DNA of 64,000 bases from Pseudocolwellia sp049933045 (GCF_049933045.1 NZ_CP187926.1:3348001-3412000); one strand, 5' to 3'; positions 17,434 to 26,002 are shown, counted from the stretch's first letter. Notes: generated by a model from the letters alone, not told the origin. Program-made: numbers and translations.

Positions 17434-17467
17434 CTAACTACTTAAAGCAACTTATCTAAAAGATAAA

Positions 17468-17719
17468 TTATGCTTTAGTGATAACGTCAACTAATGTCCA
17501 GTTTTTAGACTTAGAAATTGGCGCACATTCACGGATAGTTACAATATCACCAGCTGCACATTGGTTAGTTTCATCATGTGCTTTCAACTTAGTTGAACGC
17601 GTAATGAATTTACCGTACATAGGGTGCTTAACACGACGTTCAATCAGGACAGTGATAGACTTTTCCATTTTGTCACTGATAACACGACCTTGTAGTGTAC
17701 GAACTTTAGCTTCGCTCAT
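17468..17719 (-). CDS. rpsQ: 30S ribosomal protein S17
   Basis: An 83-residue S17 of OB fold with LQGRVISDKMEKSITVLIER and the downstream RRVKHPMYGKFI block. It is a primary 16S rRNA binder. Its ATG overlaps the rpmC stop codon (TAATG), and it is the last gene of the S10 operon. Confidence 0.98.
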   Translation of the reverse strand: MSEAKVRTLQGRVISDKMEKSITVLIERRVKHPMYGKFITRSTKLKAHDETNQCAAGDIVTIRECAPISKSKNWTLVDVITKA

Positions 17720-17910
17720 TACTTACCTGCCTTTTCAGTTATGATAGTCTTAACACGCGCGATATTACGACGCACAATTCTTAGCAAGTGAGTTTGGGCT
17801 AATTGACCAGTGCTTGCTTGCATGCGGTAATTAAACTGCTCGCGAAGTAAGCTTAGTAATTCAGCGTTTAGCTCTTCAATGCTTTTATCTTTAAGTTCAC
17901 TAACTTTCAT
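17719..17910 (-). CDS. rpmC: 50S ribosomal protein L29
   Basis: A 63-residue L29 with MKVSELKDKSIEELNAELL and the RIVRRNIARVKTII segment. It lies at the exit tunnel near trigger factor and SRP docking sites. It overlaps both rplP and rpsQ by one base through TAATG junctions, implying translational coupling. Confidence 0.98.
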   Translation of the reverse strand: MKVSELKDKSIEELNAELLSLLREQFNYRMQASTGQLAQTHLLRIVRRNIARVKTIITEKAGK

Positions 17911-18323
17911 TACATCACCGTCCTAGTTACGAAAGAGGTTTTGAATGGCAGTTTAGCAGCTGCTAATGCAAATGCTTCACGTGCAATCTCTTCAGAAACA
18001 CCTTCCATTTCATAAAGAACACGACCAGGAAGAATTTGACATACCCAATATTCCACTGAACCTTTACCTTTACCCATACGTACTTCTAATGGTTTTTTAG
18101 TAATTGGCTTATCAGGAAATACACGGATCCAAATTTTACCTTGACGTTTAACGTGACGAGTCATAGCTCGACGAGCTGCTTCTATTTGACGCGCAGTCAT
18201 ACGACCACGTTCAAGAGATTTCAACCCGAAAGTACCGAAGCTAACAGCGCTACCAGTGTGTGAAAGACCACGGTTACGCAGTTTAAATTGCTTACGGAAT
18301 TTAGTACGTTTTGGTTGTAACAT
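17910..18323 (-). CDS. rplP: 50S ribosomal protein L16
   Basis: A 137-residue L16 starting MLQPKRTKFRKQFKLRNRGL with the block MTRHVKRQGKIWIRVFPDKP. It helps shape the A site and peptidyl-transferase centre. It follows rpsC by 11 bp in the S10 operon. Confidence 0.98.
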   Translation of the reverse strand: MLQPKRTKFRKQFKLRNRGLSHTGSAVSFGTFGLKSLERGRMTARQIEAARRAMTRHVKRQGKIWIRVFPDKPITKKPLEVRMGKGKGSVEYWVCQILPGRVLYEMEGVSEEIAREAFALAAAKLPFKTSFVTRTVM

Positions 18324-18334
18324 TACTTATTCCT

Positions 18335-19033
18335 CTACTTACTGCTCTTGCGGTTGTTCTTTCTTTTAGGCTTAGCAGCTGGTTGCTCTGCTTGTAATGG
18401 CATGTTGCCAATAATTTCGCCTTTAAAGATCCAAACTTTAACACCGATAATACCATAGGTAGTATTAGCTTCAGCTGTTGCGTAATCGATATCAGCACGT
18501 AAAGTGTGTAATGGAACACGACCTTCACGATACCATTCAGCACGAGCAATTTCTGCTCCGCCTAAACGACCGCTAACTTGAACTTTAATACCTTTAGCAC
18601 CTAAACGCATTGCATTCTGTACTGCACGCTTCATAGCGCGACGGAACATAACACGACGTTCTAATTGACTAGTGATACTCTCAGCAACTAACTGCGCATC
18701 CATTTCTGGCTTACGTACTTCAGCGATGTTGATTTGAGCTGGAACACCAGCAATTTTTGATACTTGTAAACGTAATTTTTCTACGTCTTCGCCTTTCTTA
18801 CCAATAACAACACCTGGACGAGCCGTGTGAATTGTTACGCGGATAGATTTAGCTGGACGTTCAATTACAACTTTAGATAATGAAGCACGTTTTAACTTTT
18901 CAGTTAAGTATGCACGAACCAAATGGTCACCGTGCAAATTAGCAGCAAAATCTTTGTTACTTGCAAACCAAGTAGACGCGAAAGGTTTCGTGATACCTAG
19001 GCGTATACCGTTTGGATGTACTTTTTGACCCAT
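18335..19033 (-). CDS. rpsC: 30S ribosomal protein S3
   Basis: A 232-residue S3 with MGQKVHPNGIRLGITKPFAS, a KH domain containing GVVIGKKGEDVEKLR (about residue 75) and the C-terminal S3 domain. It lines the mRNA entry channel. It lies 11 bp after rplV. Confidence 0.98.
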   Translation of the reverse strand: MGQKVHPNGIRLGITKPFASTWFASNKDFAANLHGDHLVRAYLTEKLKRASLSKVVIERPAKSIRVTIHTARPGVVIGKKGEDVEKLRLQVSKIAGVPAQINIAEVRKPEMDAQLVAESITSQLERRVMFRRAMKRAVQNAMRLGAKGIKVQVSGRLGGAEIARAEWYREGRVPLHTLRADIDYATAEANTTYGIIGVKVWIFKGEIIGNMPLQAEQPAAKPKRKNNRKSSK

Positions 19034-19044
19034 ACTAATATCTC

Positions 19045-19377
19045 CTAGCTATCAGATACAATCACAGTAATGTGGCTTGTACGCTTAATTATACGATCGG
19101 CACGGCCTTTCGCTCGAGGTCTAATACGCTTCATTGTTGGACCATCGTCAACCATTATAGTTTTAACGATTAGTTCATCAATATCTGCACCTTCGTTATG
19201 CTCAGCATTAGCAATTGCTGAATCAAGTACTTTTTTAACTAACACAGCAGCTTGTTTGTTGCTGTAAGTTAGTATTTCAAGTGCTTTCTCAACATGTAAG
19301 CCGCGGATTTGATCCACAACTAAACGTGCTTTTTGAGCAGAACCGCGGGCAAATTTATGTGTAGCAATAGCTTCCAT
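19045..19377 (-). CDS. rplV: 50S ribosomal protein L22
   Basis: A 110-residue L22 with the extended tunnel loop region DDGPTMKRIRPRAKGRADRI near the C-terminus. This loop is the site of macrolide-resistance changes in other bacteria, and no deletion or duplication is apparent here. It follows the disrupted rpsS gene by 10 bp. Confidence 0.98.
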   Translation of the reverse strand: MEAIATHKFARGSAQKARLVVDQIRGLHVEKALEILTYSNKQAAVLVKKVLDSAIANAEHNEGADIDELIVKTIMVDDGPTMKRIRPRAKGRADRIIKRTSHITVIVSDS

Positions 19378-19387
19378 TTAATTTCCC

Positions 19388-19664
19388 CTATCTTTTCGCT
19401 TTCTTATCCGCGACATGGCCACGGTAAGTACGAGTTGGTGCAAATTCTCCTAATTTGTGACCGATCATTTCATCAGTTACAAATACAGGTACGTGTTGAC
19501 GGCCATTATGGACAGCTATGGTCAATCCGATCATGTTAGGTATGATCATTGAACGACGGGACCAAGTCTTAATTGGCTTTTTATTCCCGCTTTCCAGAAG
19601 CTTTCTCTACCTTCGTCAACAAGTGCAGGTCTATAAATGGACCTTTCTTGAGAGAACGTGGCAT
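19388..19664 (-). CDS. rpsS: 30S ribosomal protein S19, frame broken by one extra base
   Basis: The gene lies in its normal place between rplB and rplV but is not one open frame. From the ATG at 19662-19664 it encodes MPRSLKKGPFIDLHLLTKVE and KA, then runs to a stop after 27 codons. The remainder, SGNKKPIKTWSRRSMIIPNM through GEFAPTRTYRGHVADKKAKR and TAG at 19388-19390, is in another frame. The region is 277 bases, one more than the 276 of a 91-residue S19. Deleting one base of the GG on the minus strand (19594-19595) restores a perfect S19 (KA-SE-SGNKK). S19 is essential, so this is most simply a base-calling or assembly error. Confidence 0.93.
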
Positions 19665-19690
19665 GGTGAATCCTCTTTACTTAGTAAGTA

Positions 19691-20515
19691 CTATTTAGTA
19701 CGACGACGTACGATAAATTTATCGGTACGCTTGTTTGAACGAGTCTTGTAACCCTTAGTTGGTACACCCCAAGGTGATACCGGATGACGACCGCCTGAAG
19801 TTTTACCTTCACCACCACCGTGTGGATGGTCAACTGGGTTCATGGCAACACCACGAACAGTTGGACGAACACCGCGCCATCTTGAAGCACCTGCTTTACC
19901 CAAAGAGCGAAGCATGTGTTCAGCGTTACCAATTTCACCTAATGTAGCACGACAATCAGACTCAATTTTACGCATTTCGCCTGAACGTAAACGTAATGTT
20001 ACATACGCTCCGTCTTTAGCTACTAATTGAGCATATGCTCCAGCTGCACGTGCGATTTGAGCACCTTTGCCTGGCTTAAGTTCAATTGCGTGTACAACAC
20101 TACCTAATGGAGTATTGCGTAATGGTAACGTATTACCTGCTTTGATTGGAGCATCAACACCAGACTGGATCGTATCACCAGTTTTTAAGCCTTTAGGGGC
20201 TAAGATGTAACGACGTTCACCATCTGCATATAATACAAGTGCAATGTTAGCTGTACGGTTTGGATCATATTCCAAACGTTCAACTTTTGCAGGGATACCA
20301 TCTTTAGTACGTTTAAAATCAATCATGCGGTAGTGTTGCTTATGACCACCACCAATATGACGAACTGTAATACGACCGTTGTTATTACGACCACCAGACT
20401 TTGATTTAGTATCAAGTAATGGTGCGTAAGGCTTACCTTTATGCAACTCCGTGTTTACCACTTTAACTAAGTGGCGACGACCCGGAGAAGTAGGTTTACA
20501 TTTTACTATAGCCAT
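19691..20515 (-). CDS. rplB: 50S ribosomal protein L2
   Basis: A 274-residue L2 with MAIVKCKPTSPGRRHLVKVV and the peptidyl-transferase-associated block GVAMNPVDHPHGGGEGKTSG containing the conserved His. It is a core 23S rRNA binder. It precedes rpsS by 26 bp. Confidence 0.98.
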   Translation of the reverse strand: MAIVKCKPTSPGRRHLVKVVNTELHKGKPYAPLLDTKSKSGGRNNNGRITVRHIGGGHKQHYRMIDFKRTKDGIPAKVERLEYDPNRTANIALVLYADGERRYILAPKGLKTGDTIQSGVDAPIKAGNTLPLRNTPLGSVVHAIELKPGKGAQIARAAGAYAQLVAKDGAYVTLRLRSGEMRKIESDCRATLGEIGNAEHMLRSLGKAGASRWRGVRPTVRGVAMNPVDHPHGGGEGKTSGGRHPVSPWGVPTKGYKTRSNKRTDKFIVRRRTK

Positions 20516-20526
20516 TTGAACTGCTC

Positions 20527-20829
20527 CTATGATTCCGCGCCGACAAAGTCGATGTCGCTGCCTTCAGCAAGAGTTACATATGCTTTTTTCCAATCGTTAC
20601 GACGACCGATACGAGCACCTGTACGTTTAGTCTTACCTTTAACATTTAGAGTACGAACACCTTCTACAGAAACTTCGAAAAGTTTCTCTACGGCTGCTTT
20701 GATTTCAGCTTTAGTAGCAGTAGTAGCAACTTTGAAAACAACAGTGTTGTTTGCTTCAGCAGCCATTGTGCTTTTTTCAGAAATGTTCGGCGCTAAAAGC
20801 ACCTTTAACAAACGTTCTTCGTTTATCAT
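20527..20829 (-). CDS. rplW: 50S ribosomal protein L23
   Basis: A 100-residue L23 with NEERLLKVLLAPNISEKST and the FKVATTATKAEIKAAVEKLF block. It docks trigger factor and SRP at the exit tunnel. Its ATG overlaps the rplD stop (ATGA, 20826-20829). Confidence 0.98.
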   Translation of the reverse strand: MINEERLLKVLLAPNISEKSTMAAEANNTVVFKVATTATKAEIKAAVEKLFEVSVEGVRTLNVKGKTKRTGARIGRRNDWKKAYVTLAEGSDIDFVGAES

Positions 20830-21431
20830 GATAACATCTCCTCTATTTGCTTAACTGCAGTAGCAGTCATCAAAACTTTTTCGAAACCAACTAAACTTAC
20901 TGGGTCAATACCATCTACATCACGTACGTCAACTTTATACAAGTTGCGTGCTGATAAGAACAAGTTCTCATCAACTTCTGGAGTAACGATTAATACGTCT
21001 TTTAACTCCAAACCGTTTAGCTTAGCTACTAACTCTTTTGTTTTAGGTGTTTCAACAGCAAAATTTTCTACCACTACTAAGCGATCTTGACGGATCAACT
21101 CAGATAGGATGCTAGCGATAGCACCACGGTACATTTTACGGTTAACTTTTTGGCTGTGGTCTTGAGGTTTAGCGGCAAATGTAACACCACCTGAACGCCA
21201 AATTGGACCACGAGTAGTACCAGCACGTGCACGGCCAGTACCTTTTTGACGCCATGGTTTTGCGCCACCACCACTAACTTCTGAACGAGTTTTCTGAGCA
21301 CGAGTACCTTGACGAGCGCCTGCTGCGTATGCAACAACTACTTGATGTACTAATGCTTCATTAAACTCACGTCCAAAAGTTGTTTCAGAAACTTCAAGAG
21401 CGCCTGAAGCGTCTTTTAATGCTAATTCCAT
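20826..21431 (-). CDS. rplD: 50S ribosomal protein L4
   Basis: A 201-residue L4 starting MELALKDASGALEVSETTFG; the central tunnel loop GGGAKPWRQKGTGRARAGT is intact. An in-frame GTG one codon upstream is possible, but the ATG at 21431 has the better 7-base spacing from GGAG and matches the family length of 201. In enterobacteria L4 also represses the S10 operon through its leader. Confidence 0.97.
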   Translation of the reverse strand: MELALKDASGALEVSETTFGREFNEALVHQVVVAYAAGARQGTRAQKTRSEVSGGGAKPWRQKGTGRARAGTTRGPIWRSGGVTFAAKPQDHSQKVNRKMYRGAIASILSELIRQDRLVVVENFAVETPKTKELVAKLNGLELKDVLIVTPEVDENLFLSARNLYKVDVRDVDGIDPVSLVGFEKVLMTATAVKQIEEMLS

Positions 21432-21448
21432 CACAAATCTCCGGGACG

Positions 21449-22087
21449 TTAGGCTTTAACAGCTGGTTTAATGATTACGCTACCGTTGATAGCACCCGGA
21501 ACCGCACCTTTAATAAGGAGCAAGTTACGTTCTGCATCGACGCGAACCAATTCAAGGTTTTGTGTAGTTACCTTCACAGCACCCATGTGACCAGACATCT
21601 TTTTGCCTTTGAAGACACGACCTGGTGTTTGACACATGCCGATTGAACCGTTCGAACGATGTGATAATGAGTTACCATGAGTAGCATCTTGCATTGAAAA
21701 ATTCCAACGTTTGATACCGCCTTGGAAACCTTTACCTTTCGAAGTACCGGTTACGTCTACTAATTTAGTGTCGTTGAATAACTCAACAGTGATTTCACTG
21801 CCAGTTTCAAGACCTTCGCCTTCATTTGCATTTAAACGGAATTCCCACAGGCCACGACCTGCTTCGATACCAGCTTTAGCAAAATGACCAGCTGTTGGCT
21901 TGTTAGTACGATTAGCTTTTTTGCTACCCGTAGTAACTTGAAGCGCTGAATAACCATCGTTGTCAACAGTTTTAACCTGAGCAACACGGTTGGCTTCAAC
22001 TTCTAGGACTGTAACAGGCGTTGAAACACCATCTTCAGTGAAGATGCGAGTCATACCTACTTTACGTCCAACTAGACCTATAGTCAT
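21449..22087 (-). CDS. rplC: 50S ribosomal protein L3
   Basis: A 212-residue L3 with MTIGLVGRKVGMTRIFTEDG and the signature GTSKGKGFQGGIKRWNFSMQ. Early 50S assembly protein; the central extension carries the Gln methylated by PrmB in Escherichia coli (FSMQDATHGNS region). It follows rpsJ by 14 bp. Confidence 0.98.
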   Translation of the reverse strand: MTIGLVGRKVGMTRIFTEDGVSTPVTVLEVEANRVAQVKTVDNDGYSALQVTTGSKKANRTNKPTAGHFAKAGIEAGRGLWEFRLNANEGEGLETGSEITVELFNDTKLVDVTGTSKGKGFQGGIKRWNFSMQDATHGNSLSHRSNGSIGMCQTPGRVFKGKKMSGHMGAVKVTTQNLELVRVDAERNLLLIKGAVPGAINGSVIIKPAVKA

Positions 22088-22101
22088 GTTAAATACCCCT
22101 A

Positions 22102-22413
22102 TTAACCCAAGCTAATTTGAACATCAACACCAGCTGCAAGATCTAAACGCATTAATGCATCTACAGTCTTTTCAGTTGGTTCAACGATATCAATTAAGCG
22201 CTTGTGAGTACGAATTTCGTATTGATCACGAGCATCTTTGTTAACGTGTGGAGAAGTCAAGATAGTAAAACGTTCTTTACGTGTAGGTAGTGGAATTGGA
22301 CCACGAACCTGCGCGCCAGTACGCTTTGCAGTATCTACGATTTCTGCAGTTGATTGATCAATCAAACGATGATCGAACGCTTTCAAACGAATGCGAATTC
22401 TTTGATTTGACAT
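22102..22413 (-). CDS. rpsJ: 30S ribosomal protein S10 (NusE)
   Basis: A 103-residue S10 starting MSNQRIRIRLKAFDHRLIDQ with the block RTGAQVRGPIPLPTRKERFT. Besides its ribosomal role it acts in antitermination with NusB and NusG. It is the first gene of the S10 operon, about 165 bases after the predicted transcription start. Confidence 0.98.
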   Translation of the reverse strand: MSNQRIRIRLKAFDHRLIDQSTAEIVDTAKRTGAQVRGPIPLPTRKERFTILTSPHVNKDARDQYEIRTHKRLIDIVEPTEKTVDALMRLDLAAGVDVQISLG

Positions 22414-22614
22414 TAATCAAATCCCCATTTTAAAGAACAACAAAACACAGCCCATCACCTTTCAATATATTAAAGGGGGGAGTGTCGCTATATAAATCAT
22501 TCAATCCCATATCGGGATTGCTGTAAACTAATTTTCATCAAACAAAACTAGCTAAATACACGAGAGCAAGCTCAACGTGGACGCATATTATACATAATTA
22601 TAAGTCTTGCGCAA
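22414..22614 (-). promoter_or_regulatory. S10 operon promoter and mRNA leader
   Basis: TTGCGC (-35, 22609-22614), a 16-base spacer and TATAAT (-10, 22587-22592) form a good promoter followed by GC-containing ATGCGTCC. The leader of about 165 bases contains a hairpin with AATCCC/GGGATT arms. Its position matches the L4-responsive S10 leader of Escherichia coli, but I cannot confirm the L4-binding fold by eye. The interval 22621-22890 towards the divergent EF-G gene shows nothing else recognisable. Confidence 0.7.
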
Positions 22615-22896
22615 CCCTTAATAGAAAGACGCTTAATAAAATGCAATATTATGTTTACCTATAAAATGCAGTATTAAGTTTACCCATATATAAGCAGAGC
22701 TATTATATTCGGATTCAAAATAATTATAACTTTAGTAAGTATATTTCAACACATATTAATAGCTATTGAGATTATCTACATTTATAAATAACTTTATAAC
22801 AAGAAGCTAATAAGGGCGCTATTTTCATATTTATTTAAAGAATACTTTCAAATTATCAAAGTTCACCAGATTTTTATGTAGATTTATTTTTAGTAA

Positions 22897-22905
22897 TGTT
22901 ATACT
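22897..22905 (+). promoter_or_regulatory. Probable extended -10 promoter of the second EF-G gene
   Basis: TGTTATACT, an extended -10 (TGn plus TATACT at 22900-22905), is followed by the GC-rich CGCGCGC and lies about 60 bp before the EF-G2 start. No clear -35 box is visible. Confidence 0.55.
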
Positions 22906-22963
22906 CGCGCGCAAATTTTCAACAATTCCACTTTCTTAGTAGAACTTAAAATAGAGTAAAGTA

Positions 22964-25066
22964 ATGGCAGATTTATCTAAATACAGAAATATAGGTATCT
23001 TCGCTCACGTTGATGCTGGTAAAACAACAACAACTGAACGTATATTAAAACTTACAGGTATGATCCACAAAATTGGTGAAGTACATGACGGTGAGTCAAC
23101 AACAGATTTCATGGAACAAGAAGCTGAGCGCGGTATTACTATCCAATCAGCTGCAGTAAGCTGTTTTTGGAAAGATCACCGCTTCAATGTAATCGATACT
23201 CCTGGTCACGTTGATTTCACAGTTGAAGTATACCGTTCATTAAAAGTACTTGATGGTGGTATTGGTGTATTCTGTGGTTCTGGTGGTGTTGAACCACAAT
23301 CAGAAACTAACTGGCGTTACGCGAACGACTCTAAAGTAGCTCGTTTAATATTCGTTAATAAATTAGACCGTTTAGGTGCTAACTTTTACCGCGTAACTGA
23401 CCAAGTTAAAAACGTATTAGGTGCTCACCCACTTATTATGACTTTACCTATTGGTGAAGAAGATGACTTCATTGGTGTTGTTGATGTACTAAGTCAAAAA
23501 GCTTACATTTGGGATGACTCTGGTCAACCTGAAAACTACGAAATTACAGATATTCCAGCTGATATGGTTGATGATGCTGCTATGTATCGTGAGCAAATGA
23601 TCGAAACTGCTTTGGAAGCAGATGAAGATTTATTAATGGATTACTTAGAAGGTGAACTTACACCGACTGAAGAACAAATTAAAGCATGTATCCGTAAAGG
23701 TACACGTGAAATTATGTTCTTCCCTACATACTGTGGTTCTGCATTTAAAAACAAAGGTATGCAAATTCTTCTTGATGCCGTTGTAGATTACTTACCTTCT
23801 CCTACTGATGTTGATCCTCAACCTCTTACAGATGAAGAAGGTGCTCCTAATGGCGAGTACGCTATTGTTTCTGCAGATGAAACATTCAAAGCGTTAGCAT
23901 TCAAAATTACTGATGACCGTTTTGGTACTTTAACTTTCGTACGTATTTATTCAGGTACACTGAAGAAAGGCGATACGATTCTTAATGCTGCCACAGGTAA
24001 AACTGAACGTGTTGGCCGTATGTGTGAAATGCAAGCCGAAGACCGTAATGAATTATCGTCAGCACAAGCTGGTGATATCATCGCGATTGTTGGTATGAAA
24101 GGTAATGTTCAGACTGGTCACACATTATGTGATCCTAAGCATCCAATCGTTTTAGAAGCCATGGTATTCCCTAAGCCAGTTATCTCTATTTCTGTAACAC
24201 CTAAAGATAAAGGTTCTACTGAAAAAATGGGTATAGCTATCGGGAAAATGGTTGCTGAAGATCCTACGTTTAAAGTTGAAACTGATGAAGATTCAGGTGA
24301 AACGATTTTATCTGGTATGGGTGAGCTTCACTTAGATATCAAAGTAGATATTCTAAAACGTACCTATGGTGTTGATCTAGTTGTTGGTAAACCACAAGTT
24401 GCTTACCGTGAAACAATCACTCAAGAAATTGATGATTCTTACACGCATAAGAAACAATCTGGTGGTTCTGGTCAATTTGGTAAAATTGATTACATTATCC
24501 GTCCTGGTGAACCAAACTCTGGCTTTACTTTCACATCTAAAGTTGTTGGTGGTAATGTACCAAAAGAATTCTTCCCGGCTGTAGAGAAAGGCTTTAAGTC
24601 TATGATGGATACCGGTACTTTAGCTGGTTTCCCTGTATTAGATGTAGAAGTTGAATTATACGATGGTGGCTTCCATGCTGTAGATTCATCTGCTGTTGCA
24701 TTTGAAATTGCTGCTAAAGGCGCTTTCCGTCAATCAATTCCAAAAGCTGGTGCACAGTTAATCGAACCTATCATGAAAGTTGATGTGTTTACTCCTGATG
24801 ATCACGTTGGTGATGTTATTGGTGATTTAAACCGTCGTCGTGGAATGATCGGTGGTCAAGACGCTGGTGTTTCTGGTGTTCGTATAAAAGCTGACGTTCC
24901 TCTTTCAGAAATGTTCGGTTACATCGGATCATTACGTACTATGACATCAGGTCGTGGTCAGTTCTCTATGGAGTTCTCACACTACTCACCATGTCCTAGC
25001 AACGTAGCTGAAACAGTTATTGCTGAAGTTAAAGAGCGTGAAGCTGAAAAGAGAAAAAATAAGTAG
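22964..25066 (+). CDS. Elongation factor G, second paralogue
   Basis: A 700-residue translational GTPase with G1 AHVDAGKTTT (about residues 14-23), G3 DTPGHVDF, G4 NKLD and all EF-G domains through domain V (PLSEMFGYIGSLRTMTSGRG). It differs strongly from the str-operon FusA at 28011 and belongs to the second EF-G type (fusA2/fusB class) seen in several marine gammaproteobacteria. Whether it serves elongation, recycling or stress translation is not known. It is transcribed divergently from the S10 operon and ends in its own terminator at 25095-25120. Confidence 0.9.
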   Translation: MADLSKYRNIGIFAHVDAGKTTTTERILKLTGMIHKIGEVHDGESTTDFMEQEAERGITIQSAAVSCFWKDHRFNVIDTPGHVDFTVEVYRSLKVLDGGIGVFCGSGGVEPQSETNWRYANDSKVARLIFVNKLDRLGANFYRVTDQVKNVLGAHPLIMTLPIGEEDDFIGVVDVLSQKAYIWDDSGQPENYEITDIPADMVDDAAMYREQMIETALEADEDLLMDYLEGELTPTEEQIKACIRKGTREIMFFPTYCGSAFKNKGMQILLDAVVDYLPSPTDVDPQPLTDEEGAPNGEYAIVSADETFKALAFKITDDRFGTLTFVRIYSGTLKKGDTILNAATGKTERVGRMCEMQAEDRNELSSAQAGDIIAIVGMKGNVQTGHTLCDPKHPIVLEAMVFPKPVISISVTPKDKGSTEKMGIAIGKMVAEDPTFKVETDEDSGETILSGMGELHLDIKVDILKRTYGVDLVVGKPQVAYRETITQEIDDSYTHKKQSGGSGQFGKIDYIIRPGEPNSGFTFTSKVVGGNVPKEFFPAVEKGFKSMMDTGTLAGFPVLDVEVELYDGGFHAVDSSAVAFEIAAKGAFRQSIPKAGAQLIEPIMKVDVFTPDDHVGDVIGDLNRRRGMIGGQDAGVSGVRIKADVPLSEMFGYIGSLRTMTSGRGQFSMEFSHYSPCPSNVAETVIAEVKEREAEKRKNK

Positions 25067-25094
25067 TCGTTATTTATAACAACTGCTCATAACT

Positions 25095-25120
25095 AAAAAG
25101 GATGCTTCGGCATCCTTTTT
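25095..25120 (+). terminator. Terminator of the second EF-G gene
   Basis: An 11-bp perfect stem, AAAAAGGATGC (25095-25105) and GCATCCTTTTT (25110-25120), with a TTCG tetraloop and continuing T-rich tail. Confidence 0.95.
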
Positions 25121-25150
25121 TATTTTATTTTATTTTATTTTATTTTATTA
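25118..25150. repeat. Pentanucleotide repeat (TTTTA)6
   Basis: Six tandem TTTTA units (25118-25147) followed by TTA run from the T-tail of the EF-G2 terminator up to the left end of the insertion sequence. It is a simple sequence repeat likely to vary in length; no gene reads through it. Confidence 0.9.
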
Positions 25151-26002
25151 GGGGGTGTTGATCTTTGTTTTAATTTTATACGTAAGCGGTAATCTCGTAT
25201 AATTTACTTCGCCAAAAACAAACCTTACGAGATCACCATGCCCCGATTAATGCTCACTGATGAGTTGTGGTCGAAGCTAAAAGCTATTTTGCTTGAAGAT
25301 AGAGTTTATAACAAGCTTGAACACAGACAAACGATGGAAGGAATTTTATATCGCTTGCGTGTCGGCTGCCCATGGCGTGACTTACCAGAGTGTTTTGGTT
25401 TATGGAATACCATTTATCGCAGGTTCCTTCTTTGGTCGAGAAAGGGAATATTGATGAGGTTATTCAAATCGTTATCCGCTAATAGTGATGTAGAGTGGGA
25501 GTTCATTGATGGTAGCTATATTAAAGCACACCAACACAGTACAGGTGCTGCATCTAAACAAGAGCAAGCGATAGCGTTAAGTCGAGGGGGTAATACGAGT
25601 AAAATTCACTTAGCTGTTGATAGTTATGGTTTGCCTATCGAATTTATTATTACAGGTGGTGATGTTCATGATAGTAAAGTGGCAAATGAGCTGATTGAAT
25701 TATTACCTCAAGGTGATTTTGTTATCGCAGACAAAGGCTATGATAGTGAAGCTATAAGAAATAAAGTTCGAGAGCGCAACTCAATCCCTATAATACCGAG
25801 AAAGCAAAATTCAAAAACAGGTAATGGTGATATTGATTGGTGCTTGTATAAATATAGGCACTTAGTTGAAAATGCATTTGCAAGGCTAAAACATTTCCGT
25901 TCTATAGCTACAAGGTATGATAAATTGAAATTACAGTTCGAGAGTATGCTAGCACTGGCGTGCGCAATGATTTGGCTGTCAATGTGAAAGATCAACAGCC
26001 CC
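25151..26002 (+). mobile_element. Intact IS5-family insertion sequence, 852 bp
   Basis: The element is bounded by imperfect terminal inverted repeats GGGGGTGTTGATCTTTG at the left and GGGGCTGTTGATCTTTC at the right (read inward). The dinucleotide TA is present on both sides (25149-25150 and 26003-26004), consistent with a short target duplication. One full-length transposase gene fills it. It inserted at the edge of the TTTTA repeat. Ends and ORF are intact, so it may be active or recently acquired. Confidence 0.88.
25238..25987 (+). CDS. IS5-family DDE transposase
   Basis: A 249-residue single-frame transposase with an N-terminal DUF4096-like helical domain (MPRLMLTDELWSKLKAILL, GCPWRDLPECFG) and a catalytic DDE core. 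The acidic residues are D91 (EFIDGSYIKAHQH), D165 (VIADKGYDS) and E211 (RHLVENAFARLKHF). It cuts and joins the ends of the surrounding 852-bp element. The single frame, as opposed to a two-frame arrangement, suggests the IS5/IS427-like part of the family; the exact subgroup is not certain. Confidence 0.93.
   Translation: MPRLMLTDELWSKLKAILLEDRVYNKLEHRQTMEGILYRLRVGCPWRDLPECFGLWNTIYRRFLLWSRKGILMRLFKSLSANSDVEWEFIDGSYIKAHQHSTGAASKQEQAIALSRGGNTSKIHLAVDSYGLPIEFIITGGDVHDSKVANELIELLPQGDFVIADKGYDSEAIRNKVRERNSIPIIPRKQNSKTGNGDIDWCLYKYRHLVENAFARLKHFRSIATRYDKLKLQFESMLALACAMIWLSM

Larger units (their letters stand above)
16596..17467. other. Long S10-spc intergenic region with a relic reading frame
   Basis: About 870 bp separate rpsQ from rplN, much more than the roughly 160 bp in Escherichia coli. 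The left edge carries the spc promoter and leader hairpin, and the right edge the rpsQ terminator. Between them there is no intact gene. Visible items are a 9-bp inverted repeat ATCTTCTAT/ATAGAAGAT (16853-16885) and a plus-strand relic at about 17171-17252 ending KVPARKKRRQAVK and TAA, with a basic C-terminus and locally higher GC than its surroundings. I cannot assign the relic. Confidence 0.6.

Noticed and set aside
18301..18549. An 82-residue minus-strand frame overlapping rpsC
   Set aside because: Out-of-frame shadow of rpsC with no family resemblance.
25118..25150. TTTTA repeat as a CRISPR array or replication iteron
   Set aside because: Units are 5 bp without spacers; no CRISPR repeats, cas genes or replication initiator are nearby.
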